From the NCBI GenBank assembly GCA_035656095.1, contig DASRTE010000032.1, positions 1 through 5,090 of the forward strand: a DNA stretch of 5,090 bases, in the 5' to 3' direction. The notes beneath the pieces are model-generated. The model saw nothing but the letters and a program-made list of their open reading frames with translations. It ran no database searches and was not told where the DNA came from. This DNA is from DASRTE01 sp035656095. Lineage in GTDB: Bacteria; Actinomycetota; Actinomycetes; Jiangellales; Jiangellaceae. The stretch's first letter is position 1, and every line of letters begins with the position of its first letter. Shown in pieces: positions 1-5,090 of this stretch. The position numbers were made by a program, and so were the translations under genes.

Positions 1-347
1 GAGGACGTCGTCGATCTGGTCGGCGGTCTCGCCGCGCGCACCAACCCGGGCCATCGCGAAAGCGCCCGCGATGCTGAGTGGGGAGATCACGGTATTGCTC
101 GCCGGTTCGGCGCTCACCCGAAGTCGTATCCGAACGCCGTCATGCCCGCCACGGCCGCCTCGACAGGATCGTCCGCCAATGGAGCTTCCCGGTCGACGCA
201 GGCGGCCTGCATTCGCGACGCGTCTCCCGGTGCGGAACCGGGATCCCCGGTCCCACATGCCGCAACCAACACGGCGATCACCGCGCCCGTCAGAAGTCTC
301 TGCACTGTGCCGACGCCATGCCTGCGCATGCGGACCACCCCACTCAT
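1..347 (-). pseudogene. Lipoprotein serpin (serine protease inhibitor), 5' part, frame broken by one base; runs off the left edge
   Basis: The first frame (347 down to a TGA at 114-116) encodes a lipoprotein signal peptide: basic start, hydrophobic stretch LLTGAVIAVLVAAC, lipobox VAAC with Cys31 as the lipidated residue, then a polar linker ending TAFGYDFG. Directly after the stop, in the frame one base back, the DNA reads NTVISPLSIAGAFAMARVGA and then RGETADQIDDVL to position 1. That is the helix-B region of serpins (N-V-SP-SI...GA.G.T..QI), and the preceding AFGYDF matches the usual serpin helix A just upstream of it. One extra base in the GGG run near 117-119 would join the two as AFGYDFGVSAEPASNTVISP. 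A surface-anchored protease inhibitor is the family role. The start could also be Met7 (codon 329-327). It may be a true pseudogene or a sequence error; the reactive-centre loop is outside the window, so inhibitor activity cannot be judged. Confidence 0.72.
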
Positions 348-388
348 GGCTTCGACGCCACGCCGGCCGCGTCGGTTCCAATCGCACC

Positions 389-405
389 TAGACTTCGGCT
401 CCGTG
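389..405 (+). promoter_or_regulatory. Possible leaderless promoter for the YbaK-like gene
   Basis: TAGACT at 389-394 fits the actinobacterial -10 pattern TANNNT and ends 8 bases before the GTG at 403. No purine-rich ribosome binding site precedes that GTG. Together this would suit a leaderless mRNA beginning at the start codon. I see no good -35 hexamer at the usual distance, so this is a weak inference. Confidence 0.3.
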
Positions 406-879
406 GGTGAGCAGGCGGCGTTGGAGGCGCTCGCGGAGTCCGGAATGCGGTACGAGACCGTCCGTCACGGGCCGGTGCGCACCCTCGCCGAGGCGGCCGC
501 TGCGCGTGGTGTCGAGCCGGCCGCCGTCATCAAGACGATCGTCGTCCGCCGAGGGGAGGACGACTTTCTTTTCGTCCTTGTCCCAGGCGACCGGACGATC
601 GGATGGCCGAAGCTCCGCGCCCTGCTGGGCGTGAGCCGCCTGTCGATGCCCGCCGCCGCGACGGCCAAGGATGTCACCGGCTACGAGCGGGGCACGATCA
701 CGCCGTTCGGGTCGCTGCGTTCATGGCCCGTCGTCGCGGACGAGCGCATCCGAGGGCGCATGGTCTCGATCGGTGCCGGCGCGCCCGGGGTCGCCGCGAC
801 CGTCGACGGAGACGACCTCCTCACGGCCCTCGGCGCGACAGTCGCCGACGTCACCGACCCGGACGAGCGCGCGACCTGA
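403..879 (+). CDS. YbaK/EbsC family aminoacyl-tRNA deacylase-like protein
   Basis: A 158-residue single-domain protein, the normal size for the family. It shows the YbaK/ProRS-insertion-like editing fold: RHGPVRTLAEAAAARGVEPA (21-40), then the conserved Lys44 in VIKTIVVR, strand FLFVLVPGDR (55-64), PKLRALLG (69-76), the GTITPFG loop (97-103) and the glycine-rich SIGAGAPGVAA (122-132). In studied members the Lys and the glycine loop hydrolyse mischarged tRNA in trans (Cys-tRNAPro for YbaK, Ala-tRNAPro for ProX); which tRNA is the substrate here cannot be read from sequence. The protein should be cytoplasmic. The frame stays open upstream to 142, but that part lies antisense to the serpin and has no family similarity. 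GTG 403 starts just before the conserved region; ATG 346 (177 residues) is the alternative. It is probably monocistronic, since it converges on the next gene. Confidence 0.9.
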   Translation: MGEQAALEALAESGMRYETVRHGPVRTLAEAAAARGVEPAAVIKTIVVRRGEDDFLFVLVPGDRTIGWPKLRALLGVSRLSMPAAATAKDVTGYERGTITPFGSLRSWPVVADERIRGRMVSIGAGAPGVAATVDGDDLLTALGATVADVTDPDERAT

Positions 880-914
880 CGCACGCCCGGGTGAGCCGAG
901 CCCGAGCCACCAAG
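880..914. other. Convergent intergenic gap, no strong terminator
   Basis: Only 35 bases separate the stop codons of the two convergent genes. The stretch is GC-rich and contains a CGGG/CCCG pair that could form a short 4-bp stem, but there is no T-run on either side. I do not see a convincing intrinsic terminator; Rho-dependent termination or read-through into the opposite gene is possible. Confidence 0.4.
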
Positions 915-2144
915 TCAGGCGCCTGGCACCGATACGTCGACCCACACCAGCCGGTGGTCCGAGCTGGGGAACGGGAACGTGCCGACCAGCCGGAACAGCG
1001 GGTCGCTGGAGAGCGGCCAGAACACGGCGGAGTCGTCGATGCGCAGGTTCTCGCTCGGCAGCACGTAGTCGGCACGCAGGTTGCCTGGGGCGGTGTCGGA
1101 GAAGTCGGCCGTGTCGAAGCGCGGGTCGCTCAGGTGGGTGAGGTTCGCGCCGCCCTGCAGCGCTGACTGTTCGACCGCCCCTTCGCTGTCCGGGGTGACC
1201 TTGATGTTCACCCGCGGGTGCTCGATCAACTGCTGGATGGCGCCGGGGATGCTGTCGCCGTCGAGCGGGTCGGAGTTCTGGTCACCGGCGATCACGAACG
1301 ATGCCCCGGGCTTGAGGCCGCCGCTTTGGCCCCCGTCGTCGTAGATGTAGCGGGAGGTCGTGCCGGGCGTGATGTAGTCGGCCCAGAACCGGATCTCGTC
1401 GAAGTTCCGGGTGCCGTTGCGGTCCTCGGGACCGTCGAACACCGGGGGCGTCGGGTGGCTGGCCAGGAGGTGGACGGTCTTGCCGCCGATGAGGATCGGC
1501 ACGTCCCAGTGGCTCTTCGACGACAGCCGGAAGACGTCGAGCTCCTCGGGCGAGTACCAGTCTGCCGGTGCCGGCGTCGCCGGGTCGTCGGGCAGCAGCG
1601 CGCCGGGCATGTCCTTCCAGAGGAAGTGCTGGAAGGTCCGGACTCCTGCCGTGTCGATCGGGTGCTGCGACAGGACGAGCATGCCGAACTGGCCGGGGAA
1701 GAAGCCGAAACCGAAGGCATCGTCGGGTCCGCCGATGACGCCGTTGTTGTTGAGATCGAACCCGGACGGGATGCCGGTGTTGGACGGCGCGATGTACAGG
1801 TGGTCATAGCGGATCGGCTCGGCGCCGTTGTGCGAAACCTCGAGGTAGTTGGTCCGGAACAGGTCGGCTGCCGTCGGGTCGAAGTCGAACTCGTTGATGA
1901 GCAGCACCTCCGGCCGCACCCGCTGGATGATCTCCGCGACGGTTGCCGCCTGGGCGTTGCCGGGAGTCGAGAGGTCGGCGCGGAGCTGACCAGCGAAGTT
2001 GCGGTTGAGCGAGGCGTTGAAGGTCGAGAACCGCACCGTGTCGCGGTCGCCGGGCGGCCCATCCGCCTGCGCCGGCATGGCGAGGGGTACGAGCAGGGCG
2101 ATGGATGCGGCGACGAGTGCCGATCGGGCGAGCCGCTTGGTCAT
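915..2144 (-). CDS. Secreted endonuclease/exonuclease/phosphatase (EEP) family protein
   Basis: A 409-residue protein. Residues 1-27 are a Sec signal peptide (MTKRLARSAL basic start, hydrophobic VAASIALLVPLAM, AQA cleavage site before D28), so the product is exported without a lipobox. The rest carries the DNase I-like EEP catalytic set in order: N43 in STFNASL, E85 in INEFD (metal ligand), H230 in LLASHPTPP, D288 and N290 in GDQNSD, D359 in RADYVLPS, and the terminal D396-H397 of SSDHRLVWVDV. These residues support a metal-dependent phosphoesterase; whether the substrate is nucleic acid, a phosphorylated small molecule or lipid is not evident. An insertion at 128-146 includes an EF-hand-like loop (see findings). 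The start is ATG 2144, with GGAGGGG a few bases upstream. It is likely transcribed alone or weakly with the MocR gene behind it. Active metal ligands all appear present, so the enzyme looks intact. Confidence 0.92.
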   Translation of the reverse strand: MTKRLARSALVAASIALLVPLAMPAQADGPPGDRDTVRFSTFNASLNRNFAGQLRADLSTPGNAQAATVAEIIQRVRPEVLLINEFDFDPTAADLFRTNYLEVSHNGAEPIRYDHLYIAPSNTGIPSGFDLNNNGVIGGPDDAFGFGFFPGQFGMLVLSQHPIDTAGVRTFQHFLWKDMPGALLPDDPATPAPADWYSPEELDVFRLSSKSHWDVPILIGGKTVHLLASHPTPPVFDGPEDRNGTRNFDEIRFWADYITPGTTSRYIYDDGGQSGGLKPGASFVIAGDQNSDPLDGDSIPGAIQQLIEHPRVNIKVTPDSEGAVEQSALQGGANLTHLSDPRFDTADFSDTAPGNLRADYVLPSENLRIDDSAVFWPLSSDPLFRLVGTFPFPSSDHRLVWVDVSVPGA

Positions 2145-2149
2145 GTCCC

Positions 2150-2156
2150 CTCCAGC
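2150..2156 (-). promoter_or_regulatory. Ribosome binding site of the EEP gene
   Basis: On the minus strand GGAGGGG lies 5 bases before the ATG at 2144 (read CTGGAGGGGACATG). This is a near-consensus Shine-Dalgarno sequence and fixes the start of the secreted phosphoesterase. Confidence 0.7.
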
Positions 2157-2216
2157 GGAAGTGGCCGGTGCTGCGGACCATGTGTACGCGTGGAACGTGT
2201 CGCGGAGATGACGGGG

Positions 2217-2244
2217 ACGCTAGCGCGTGTCGGCGCCCGTGAAC
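2217..2244 (-). promoter_or_regulatory. Weak candidate promoter for the EEP gene
   Basis: On the minus strand GTTCAC (2244-2239) and TAGCGT (2222-2217) are separated by 16 bases and could be -35 and -10 elements. Transcription would start around 2210, leaving a leader of about 65 bases. The match to consensus is modest. The rest of the 2145-2279 gap shows only weak short stems and no clear terminator for the MocR gene, so a MocR-EEP read-through transcript is not excluded. Confidence 0.25.
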
Positions 2245-2279
2245 ACTCGAAGCGGCGCATTCACAGCCGTCTGTCGCCT

Positions 2280-3737
2280 CTACGCGAAGGCGTCGACGGT
2301 CGGACGGCTCTGGGCTGCGGGGCCTTCGGCGACGGAACGGTAGGCGGCCGCCAGCCGGTCGACGGCGTCGTCGAGGACGTCGATCGAGTACGTGAACGGC
2401 AGCCGCAGCCGCCGCTCGAAGGCGCCGTCGAGGCCGAAGCGCGGCCCTGCGGCGAGGCGGAGCCCGTGCCGCTCGCCGGCCACGACCAGCGCGCTGCTCA
2501 CCGGTGCGCCCAAGTCGCACCACAGCACCAGGCCGCCGCCGGGGATCCGCACCGACCAGTCGGGCAGGCGCGTGGCGATCGCGGCGGCCAGCGCATCACG
2601 CCGGTCTCGCAGCTCGCGGCGGCGTGTCGTCAGAACGTCATCTGAACGACTGAGCAGATAAGCAACCGCGAGCTGCTCGAGCACGGGGGAGGAGTTGTCG
2701 ACCGTCGCCCGAACGGCGGCGAGACGGCGAACGGTCGCCGGGTCGGTGCGCAGCCAGCCGACCCGCAGGCCACCCCAGAACGTCTTGCTGGTGCTTCCGA
2801 CGGTGACGGCGAGATCGTCCGGCAGGAGCGTGGCCATCGGCGGCGGAAGGTCCGGGCCGTCGAGCCGGAGATCGACGAGGGTCTCGTCGACGACGGTCAG
2901 TGTCCGCGACCGCGCAAGCAGTCGGGCGAGCGCCGCGCGTTCGTCGGGGCTGGCCAGCAGACCGGTCGGGTTGTGGAAGTCGGGCACCAGGTAGGCAAGG
3001 CGCGGCGCCGTCTGGCGCAGCGCGGCGGAGACGGCGTCGACGTCCCAACCGTCGTCGGTCAGGGCCACCGGAACGAAGCGCGCACCGGTCCCACGGGCGG
3101 CATCGAGCGCGTTCGGGTACGTCGGGTGCTCGACGAGCACGCGGTCGCCGGGTGTGACGGCCAGCGCCAGCACGAGGGAGAAGGCGTGCTGCGCACCGGC
3201 GGTGACGAGGATCTGCTCGGGCGAGGTGGGCAGGCCGCGAGCGGTGAACTTTGCCGCGACGGCCGCACGTAGCTCGGGCAGCCCGAACAGGCGGTAGCCG
3301 TGCCCGGGCAGATGGCGGGGGAGTTGTTCGAGAGCCGCGTCGTACGCCTCCCGGACGGCGACGGCAGGGGCGTCCGGCGCGGCGTGGGCGAGGTCGAGCA
3401 GGTCGGGCCCGTCGGGAGCGATCGGCGCCCATGGCGCGGCGGACGGGTCGCAGCAGCGGGACGCGGGCAGCGTGGTCCACGTGCCGGAGCCATGGCGGCT
3501 GGCCGCGTACCCGCCGGAGCGGAGCGCGTCGTAGGCGGCGGTGACGGTGGTGCGGCTGAGTCCGATGGCCCGGGCGAGGTCGCGTTCGCCAGGCAGGCGG
3601 GTGTCGAGCGCGAGCCGCCCGTCCAGCACGAGTAGCCGCAAGGCGTCGGCCAGCCGGGCGTAGGCGGCGCCGGATCCGCCCCTGGTCGACCAGTCGCCGA
3701 GCAGGCGGACCAGGTGAGTGCCGTTGGTGGACCTCAT
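2280..3737 (-). CDS. MocR-type regulator (GntR winged helix fused to PLP-binding aminotransferase-like domain), YczR-like
   Basis: A 485-residue protein with the standard MocR build. Residues about 24-88 are a GntR winged helix (LPGERDLARAIGLSRTTV at 48-65, wing RHGSGTW at 81-87), then a short linker (about 90-112), then a fold-type I aminotransferase domain to the end. PLP-site residues are visible: Y207 in EHPTYPN, N256 in HNPTG, D284 in VVDETL, the Schiff-base Lys318 in GSTSKTFWGGLRVGW, and R445 in RLRLPFT, which in the family binds a carboxylate. MocR proteins use PLP plus an effector to switch transcription of a neighbouring gene. The divergent YczE gene 66 bases away is the obvious target, and such pairs are known as YczR/YczE. 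ATG 3737 is chosen because it opens the helix-turn-helix domain; the open frame beyond it to 4433 is antisense to yczE. Autoregulation is likely, because an inverted repeat ends 3 bases from the start codon. Confidence 0.93.
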   Translation of the reverse strand: MRSTNGTHLVRLLGDWSTRGGSGAAYARLADALRLLVLDGRLALDTRLPGERDLARAIGLSRTTVTAAYDALRSGGYAASRHGSGTWTTLPASRCCDPSAAPWAPIAPDGPDLLDLAHAAPDAPAVAVREAYDAALEQLPRHLPGHGYRLFGLPELRAAVAAKFTARGLPTSPEQILVTAGAQHAFSLVLALAVTPGDRVLVEHPTYPNALDAARGTGARFVPVALTDDGWDVDAVSAALRQTAPRLAYLVPDFHNPTGLLASPDERAALARLLARSRTLTVVDETLVDLRLDGPDLPPPMATLLPDDLAVTVGSTSKTFWGGLRVGWLRTDPATVRRLAAVRATVDNSSPVLEQLAVAYLLSRSDDVLTTRRRELRDRRDALAAAIATRLPDWSVRIPGGGLVLWCDLGAPVSSALVVAGERHGLRLAAGPRFGLDGAFERRLRLPFTYSIDVLDDAVDRLAAAYRSVAEGPAAQSRPTVDAFA

Positions 3738-3740
3738 GGG

Positions 3741-3762
3741 AGCCACTTTCTCACAAGTGGCT
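3741..3762. repeat. Inverted repeat with 8-bp arms, likely MocR operator half
   Basis: AGCCACTT (3741-3748) and AAGTGGCT (3755-3762) are perfect reverse complements separated by 6 bases. The repeat lies immediately upstream of the MocR start codon. It contains two of the three AGTGG cores of this intergenic region. PdxR-like MocR proteins are reported to bind AAAGTGG-type sequences, which supports a regulatory role over chance. Confidence 0.65.
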
Positions 3763-3800
3763 ATGGAAACAAAGACCACTCGTATACAGGATGGTGTCCC
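3741..3800. promoter_or_regulatory. Shared control region of the divergent MocR and yczE genes
   Basis: Three AGTGG cores are present: minus strand at 3747-3743, plus strand at 3756-3760, minus strand at 3780-3776. The two minus-strand copies form a direct repeat exactly 33 bp apart, close to three helical turns, a layout like the paired direct repeats known for GabR-type MocR proteins. A TATACA at 3783-3788, next to the third copy, could be a -10 element, and the GTATAC it overlaps reads equally on both strands. I could not find a matching -35 hexamer. AGGATGG at 3788-3794 is the probable ribosome binding site of yczE. Confidence 0.6.
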
Positions 3801-3803
3801 GTG

Positions 3804-4412
3804 ATGACCAGACGCCTCGTGCAGCTCTACGCCGGACTCCTTCTCTACGGCGCCAGCATGGCCCTGATGATCCGCGCCGGCCTCGGCCTTGACCCGTGGG
3901 ACGTCCTCCACCAGGGCTTGGCCGAACGGCTGCCGCTGTCGTTCGGCATGGTGACGATCGTTGTCGGGGCACTGGTCCTGCTGGCCTGGATCCCGCTGCG
4001 ACAGCGGCCGGGCTTCGGCACCGTCAGCAACGTCATCGTCATCGGACTGGCGGTCGACGCTGCCCTGGCCGTGCTTCCCGCCGCGGACGCTCCGGCGTTG
4101 CGCGTTGCGTTCATGCTGGCCGGCGTCGGGCTCAACGGCGTCGCGACCGCCGCGTACATCGGCGCCCGGCTCGGGCCGGGTCCGCGCGACGGCCTGATGA
4201 CCGGCCTGGTGCGGCGTACCGGCCGGTCGGTCCGCCTCGTGCGCACGAGCATCGAGGTCGCCGTGCTCGCCGCCGGGTGGCTGCTCGGCGGGACGGTCGG
4301 CGTCGGAACCGTCGTCTACGCGCTGGGGATCGGCCCGCTCGTCCATGTCCTGCTGCCGGCCCTGACCGTCCCGGAGTCGACGCGTAAGCGCGTGAGCCTC
4401 GTCACCGCCTGA
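3804..4412 (+). CDS. yczE: YczE-like integral membrane protein
   Basis: A 202-residue hydrophobic protein with about five or six membrane segments (roughly 7-25, 47-64, 72-92, 99-119, 149-163, 167-188) and a basic, polar C-terminal tail. Conserved family blocks are GLGLDPWDVLHQGL (26-39), the FGTVSN turn (71-76), GARLGPGPRDGLMTGL (120-135), RTSIE (147-151) and ALGIGPLV (173-180). The molecular function is not known; in Bacillus amyloliquefaciens a YczE protein is needed for bacillomycin D production. It lies divergent to a MocR regulator, the recognised genomic arrangement for this family, and is probably controlled by it. The start is ATG 3804; GTG 3801 directly before it is nearly equal, being 6 bases after AGGATGG. 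The frame opens earlier, at 3714, but that would overlap the MocR coding region. Confidence 0.88.
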   Translation: MTRRLVQLYAGLLLYGASMALMIRAGLGLDPWDVLHQGLAERLPLSFGMVTIVVGALVLLAWIPLRQRPGFGTVSNVIVIGLAVDAALAVLPAADAPALRVAFMLAGVGLNGVATAAYIGARLGPGPRDGLMTGLVRRTGRSVRLVRTSIEVAVLAAGWLLGGTVGVGTVVYALGIGPLVHVLLPALTVPESTRKRVSLVTA

Positions 4413-4461
4413 ACCGCCGGAGCCGCCGTCCACACCGGGTCAAGGCCGGCCTCGTGTGCGA
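4413..4461. other. Short gap after yczE without a clear terminator
   Basis: This stretch is GC-rich with CCGCCGGAGCC-type repeats and a self-complementary GGCCGGCC at 4444-4451. There is no stem followed by a T-run, so I do not call a terminator. Read-through from yczE into the phosphatase operon cannot be excluded, although the following operon seems to have its own promoter. Confidence 0.35.
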
Positions 4462-4477
4462 TGTAACCGTGGTTACA
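4462..4477. promoter_or_regulatory. Palindromic operator upstream of the phosphatase-ChrB operon
   Basis: TGTAACC-GT-GGTTACA has two perfect 7-bp arms around a 2-bp centre. It is AT-richer than everything around it and ends one base before the -10-like TATGCT. A dimeric repressor (for example TetR-, GntR- or ArsR-type) bound here would sit in the -35/-10 spacer and block RNA polymerase. Which regulator binds cannot be told from this window; no regulator of those types is encoded here, although a ChrB protein follows in the operon. Confidence 0.65.
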
Positions 4478-4478
4478 G

Positions 4479-4484
4479 TATGCT
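4479..4484 (+). promoter_or_regulatory. Putative -10 element of the phosphatase-ChrB operon
   Basis: TATGCT fits the actinobacterial TANNNT pattern and lies 30 bases before the ATG at 4515. With a 17-18 base spacer the -35 would fall at about 4455-4461 (TGTGCGA), a poor match, as expected for a promoter that is controlled by a factor. The palindrome fills the spacer. Confidence 0.45.
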
Positions 4485-4504
4485 CTGCTCTGCTGGGGTG
4501 GGCT

Positions 4505-4509
4505 GGAGG
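4505..4509 (+). promoter_or_regulatory. Ribosome binding site of the phosphatase-like gene
   Basis: GGAGG ends 5 bases before ATG 4515. It is a strong Shine-Dalgarno match and decides this start. Confidence 0.7.
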
Positions 4510-4514
4510 CACCG

Positions 4515-4880
4515 ATGGAGCGGACCGTGGAGTTCGTGTGCGAGCACGGGGCGGGCAAGAGCCGCGTGGCGGCGGCACTGTTCGCTGCGGCGCGGCCGCG
4601 TGGATGGCGCGCGACATCGGCGGGCCTCGCGCCTCAGGAGACGGTCAGCGTGCATGCCACGAGGCTGCTCGCGGCCGATCCGGCCGCGGAGCTCCTGGAT
4701 GTGGGCCCACCGAGCCGGTTCGCGCCCGGGGCCGCGGACATGGTCGTGGGAATCGACTGTGATCTTCCCGATGCCCGCCGGTGGAACCTGGCACACGAAT
4801 GGCCCACCGATCAGGCAGGTGACGAGCTGCGGGTGCTCGTCGCGGACCTGGCTGCTGAGCTCGGGCACCGGAAGAGTTGA
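4515..4880 (+). CDS. Low-molecular-weight phosphatase / arsenate reductase-fold protein with Lys in place of the P-loop Arg
   Basis: A 121-residue protein, a little shorter than the usual 130-150 of the family. After strand VEFV comes the phosphate-binding loop C9-EHGAG-K15-S16. It aligns with C-VHNAG-R-S of thiol-linked arsenate reductases and low-molecular-weight protein tyrosine phosphatases (CX5R-S), but the invariant Arg is Lys. TSAGLAP (34-40) is the second family landmark (SAG). The late Asp-Pro general-acid motif is not obvious; HEWPTDQ (94-100) occupies about that place, with D99 the nearest acidic candidate. The role could be arsenate or other oxyanion handling, protein dephosphorylation, or a non-catalytic binding function; the sequence does not decide. 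It is cytoplasmic. It shares an operon with the ChrB gene beginning 2 bases after its stop, which favours an oxyanion or metal stress role. Similar CEHGAxKS proteins exist, so the Lys is probably a subfamily feature and not an error. Confidence 0.75.
   Translation: MERTVEFVCEHGAGKSRVAAALFAAARPRGWRATSAGLAPQETVSVHATRLLAADPAAELLDVGPPSRFAPGAADMVVGIDCDLPDARRWNLAHEWPTDQAGDELRVLVADLAAELGHRKS
4870..4876 (+). promoter_or_regulatory. Ribosome binding site of the ChrB gene inside the preceding gene
   Basis: GGAAGAG lies within the last codons of the phosphatase gene, 6 bases before GTG 4883. It supports the GTG start and translational coupling of the two genes. Confidence 0.5.
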
Positions 4881-4882
4881 CC

Positions 4883-5090
4883 GTGAGCGGGTACCCGACG
4901 GCGAGCGCTCCGGGGCAGTGGGTATTGCTGTGCTACCGCCTGCCGCGGGAGCCGTCGACACCGCGGATCGCGGTGTGGCGCAAGCTCAAGCGGCTGGGGG
5001 CGGCTCAACTGGGCGACGGTCTGGTGGCGCTTCCCGCGGACGCCCGCACCCGTGAGCACCTCGACTGGGTCGCCGACGAGGTCATCGAAG
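4883..5090 (+). CDS. chrB: Chromate resistance protein ChrB, N-terminal part (runs off the right edge)
   Basis: The frame from GTG 4883 is open to the window end, giving 69 residues. It reads GQWVLLCYRLPREPSTPRIA (11-30), VWRKLKRLGAAQLGDGLVAL (31-50), PADARTREHLDWVADEVIE (51-69). This is the ChrB N-terminal domain: WVLLxYRLPREPSTPRIAVWRKLKRLG is its hallmark. In proteobacteria ChrB senses chromate and regulates chrA, the chromate efflux gene; in some actinobacteria the N- and C-terminal ChrB domains are separate short proteins. Whether this one is short or full length, and whether a chrA follows, lies beyond the edge. It starts 2 bases after the phosphatase stop and so is co-transcribed with it. 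Confidence 0.85.
   Translation, partial: MSGYPTASAPGQWVLLCYRLPREPSTPRIAVWRKLKRLGAAQLGDGLVALPADARTREHLDWVADEVIE

Noticed and set aside
142..345. Upstream extension of the YbaK-like frame
   Set aside because: It covers the complementary strand of the serpin signal peptide and linker and is absent from the family's usual length.
2251..2279. Possible terminator after the MocR gene (GGCG...CGCC with ACAG/CTGT)
   Set aside because: The stems are only about 4 bp with unequal bulges and no T-run follows on the minus strand.
1218..2645. 475-codon plus-strand open frame
   Set aside because: It is opposite the EEP and MocR genes in a GC-rich mirror frame, with no recognisable domain and no ribosome binding site.
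3714..3803. Earlier ATG start for yczE
   Set aside because: It would overlap the MocR start and the operator, and adds a non-conserved hydrophilic segment before the first membrane helix.
3738..4433. 232-codon N-terminal extension of the MocR frame on the minus strand
   Set aside because: It is antisense to the well-conserved yczE gene, is rich in low-complexity Arg/Gly/Asp/Gln, and has no family similarity; it is a high-GC open-frame artefact.
4444..4451. GGCCGGCC palindrome as a regulatory site or terminator stem
   Set aside because: Short GC-only palindromes are expected by chance here, and there is no loop or T-run.
1..5090. tRNA, rRNA, CRISPR, insertion sequence or attachment site
   Set aside because: No cloverleaf, spaced direct repeats, transposase-like frame or terminal repeats were seen on either strand.

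Overview
The window is GC-rich throughout, with GTG starts, strong G/C bias at third codon positions and long spurious open frames on the opposite strands. Together with the gene content (lipoprotein serpin, MocR/YczE pair, YbaK protein, ChrB) this points to the chromosome of a high-GC actinobacterium. I cannot name the genus from sequence alone.

Layout, left to right. Positions 1-347 (minus) hold the 5' end of a lipoprotein serpin whose reading frame is broken by a one-base shift near 114-118; the rest lies left of the window. Divergent from it, 403-879 (plus) encodes a YbaK/EbsC-type aminoacyl-tRNA deacylase. It converges on 915-2144 (minus), a secreted endonuclease/exonuclease/phosphatase-fold protein with a calcium-loop-like insertion. 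A 135-base gap (2145-2279) carries that gene's ribosome binding site and perhaps its promoter. Then comes 2280-3737 (minus), a MocR-type regulator (winged helix fused to an aminotransferase-like domain), divergent from 3804-4412 (plus), a YczE-like membrane protein. The space between these two holds three copies of an AGTGG core, two of them forming an 8-bp-arm inverted repeat and two forming a direct repeat 33 bp apart, as expected for a MocR operator.

The right end starts a separate, probably metal/oxyanion-related operon. A 16-bp near-perfect palindrome at 4462-4477 sits directly upstream of a -10-like hexamer. It is followed by a small phosphatase-fold protein (4515-4880) whose P-loop has Lys where the family normally has Arg. 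Two bases later begins the N-terminal part of a ChrB chromate-resistance protein (4883 onward), cut by the window edge.

The most informative points are the broken serpin, the MocR/YczE operator architecture, and the palindrome-controlled operon pairing a variant low-molecular-weight phosphatase with ChrB. I see no RNA gene, CRISPR array, insertion sequence or attachment site. I also see no clearly new multi-gene system; the phosphatase-ChrB operon is the nearest candidate.
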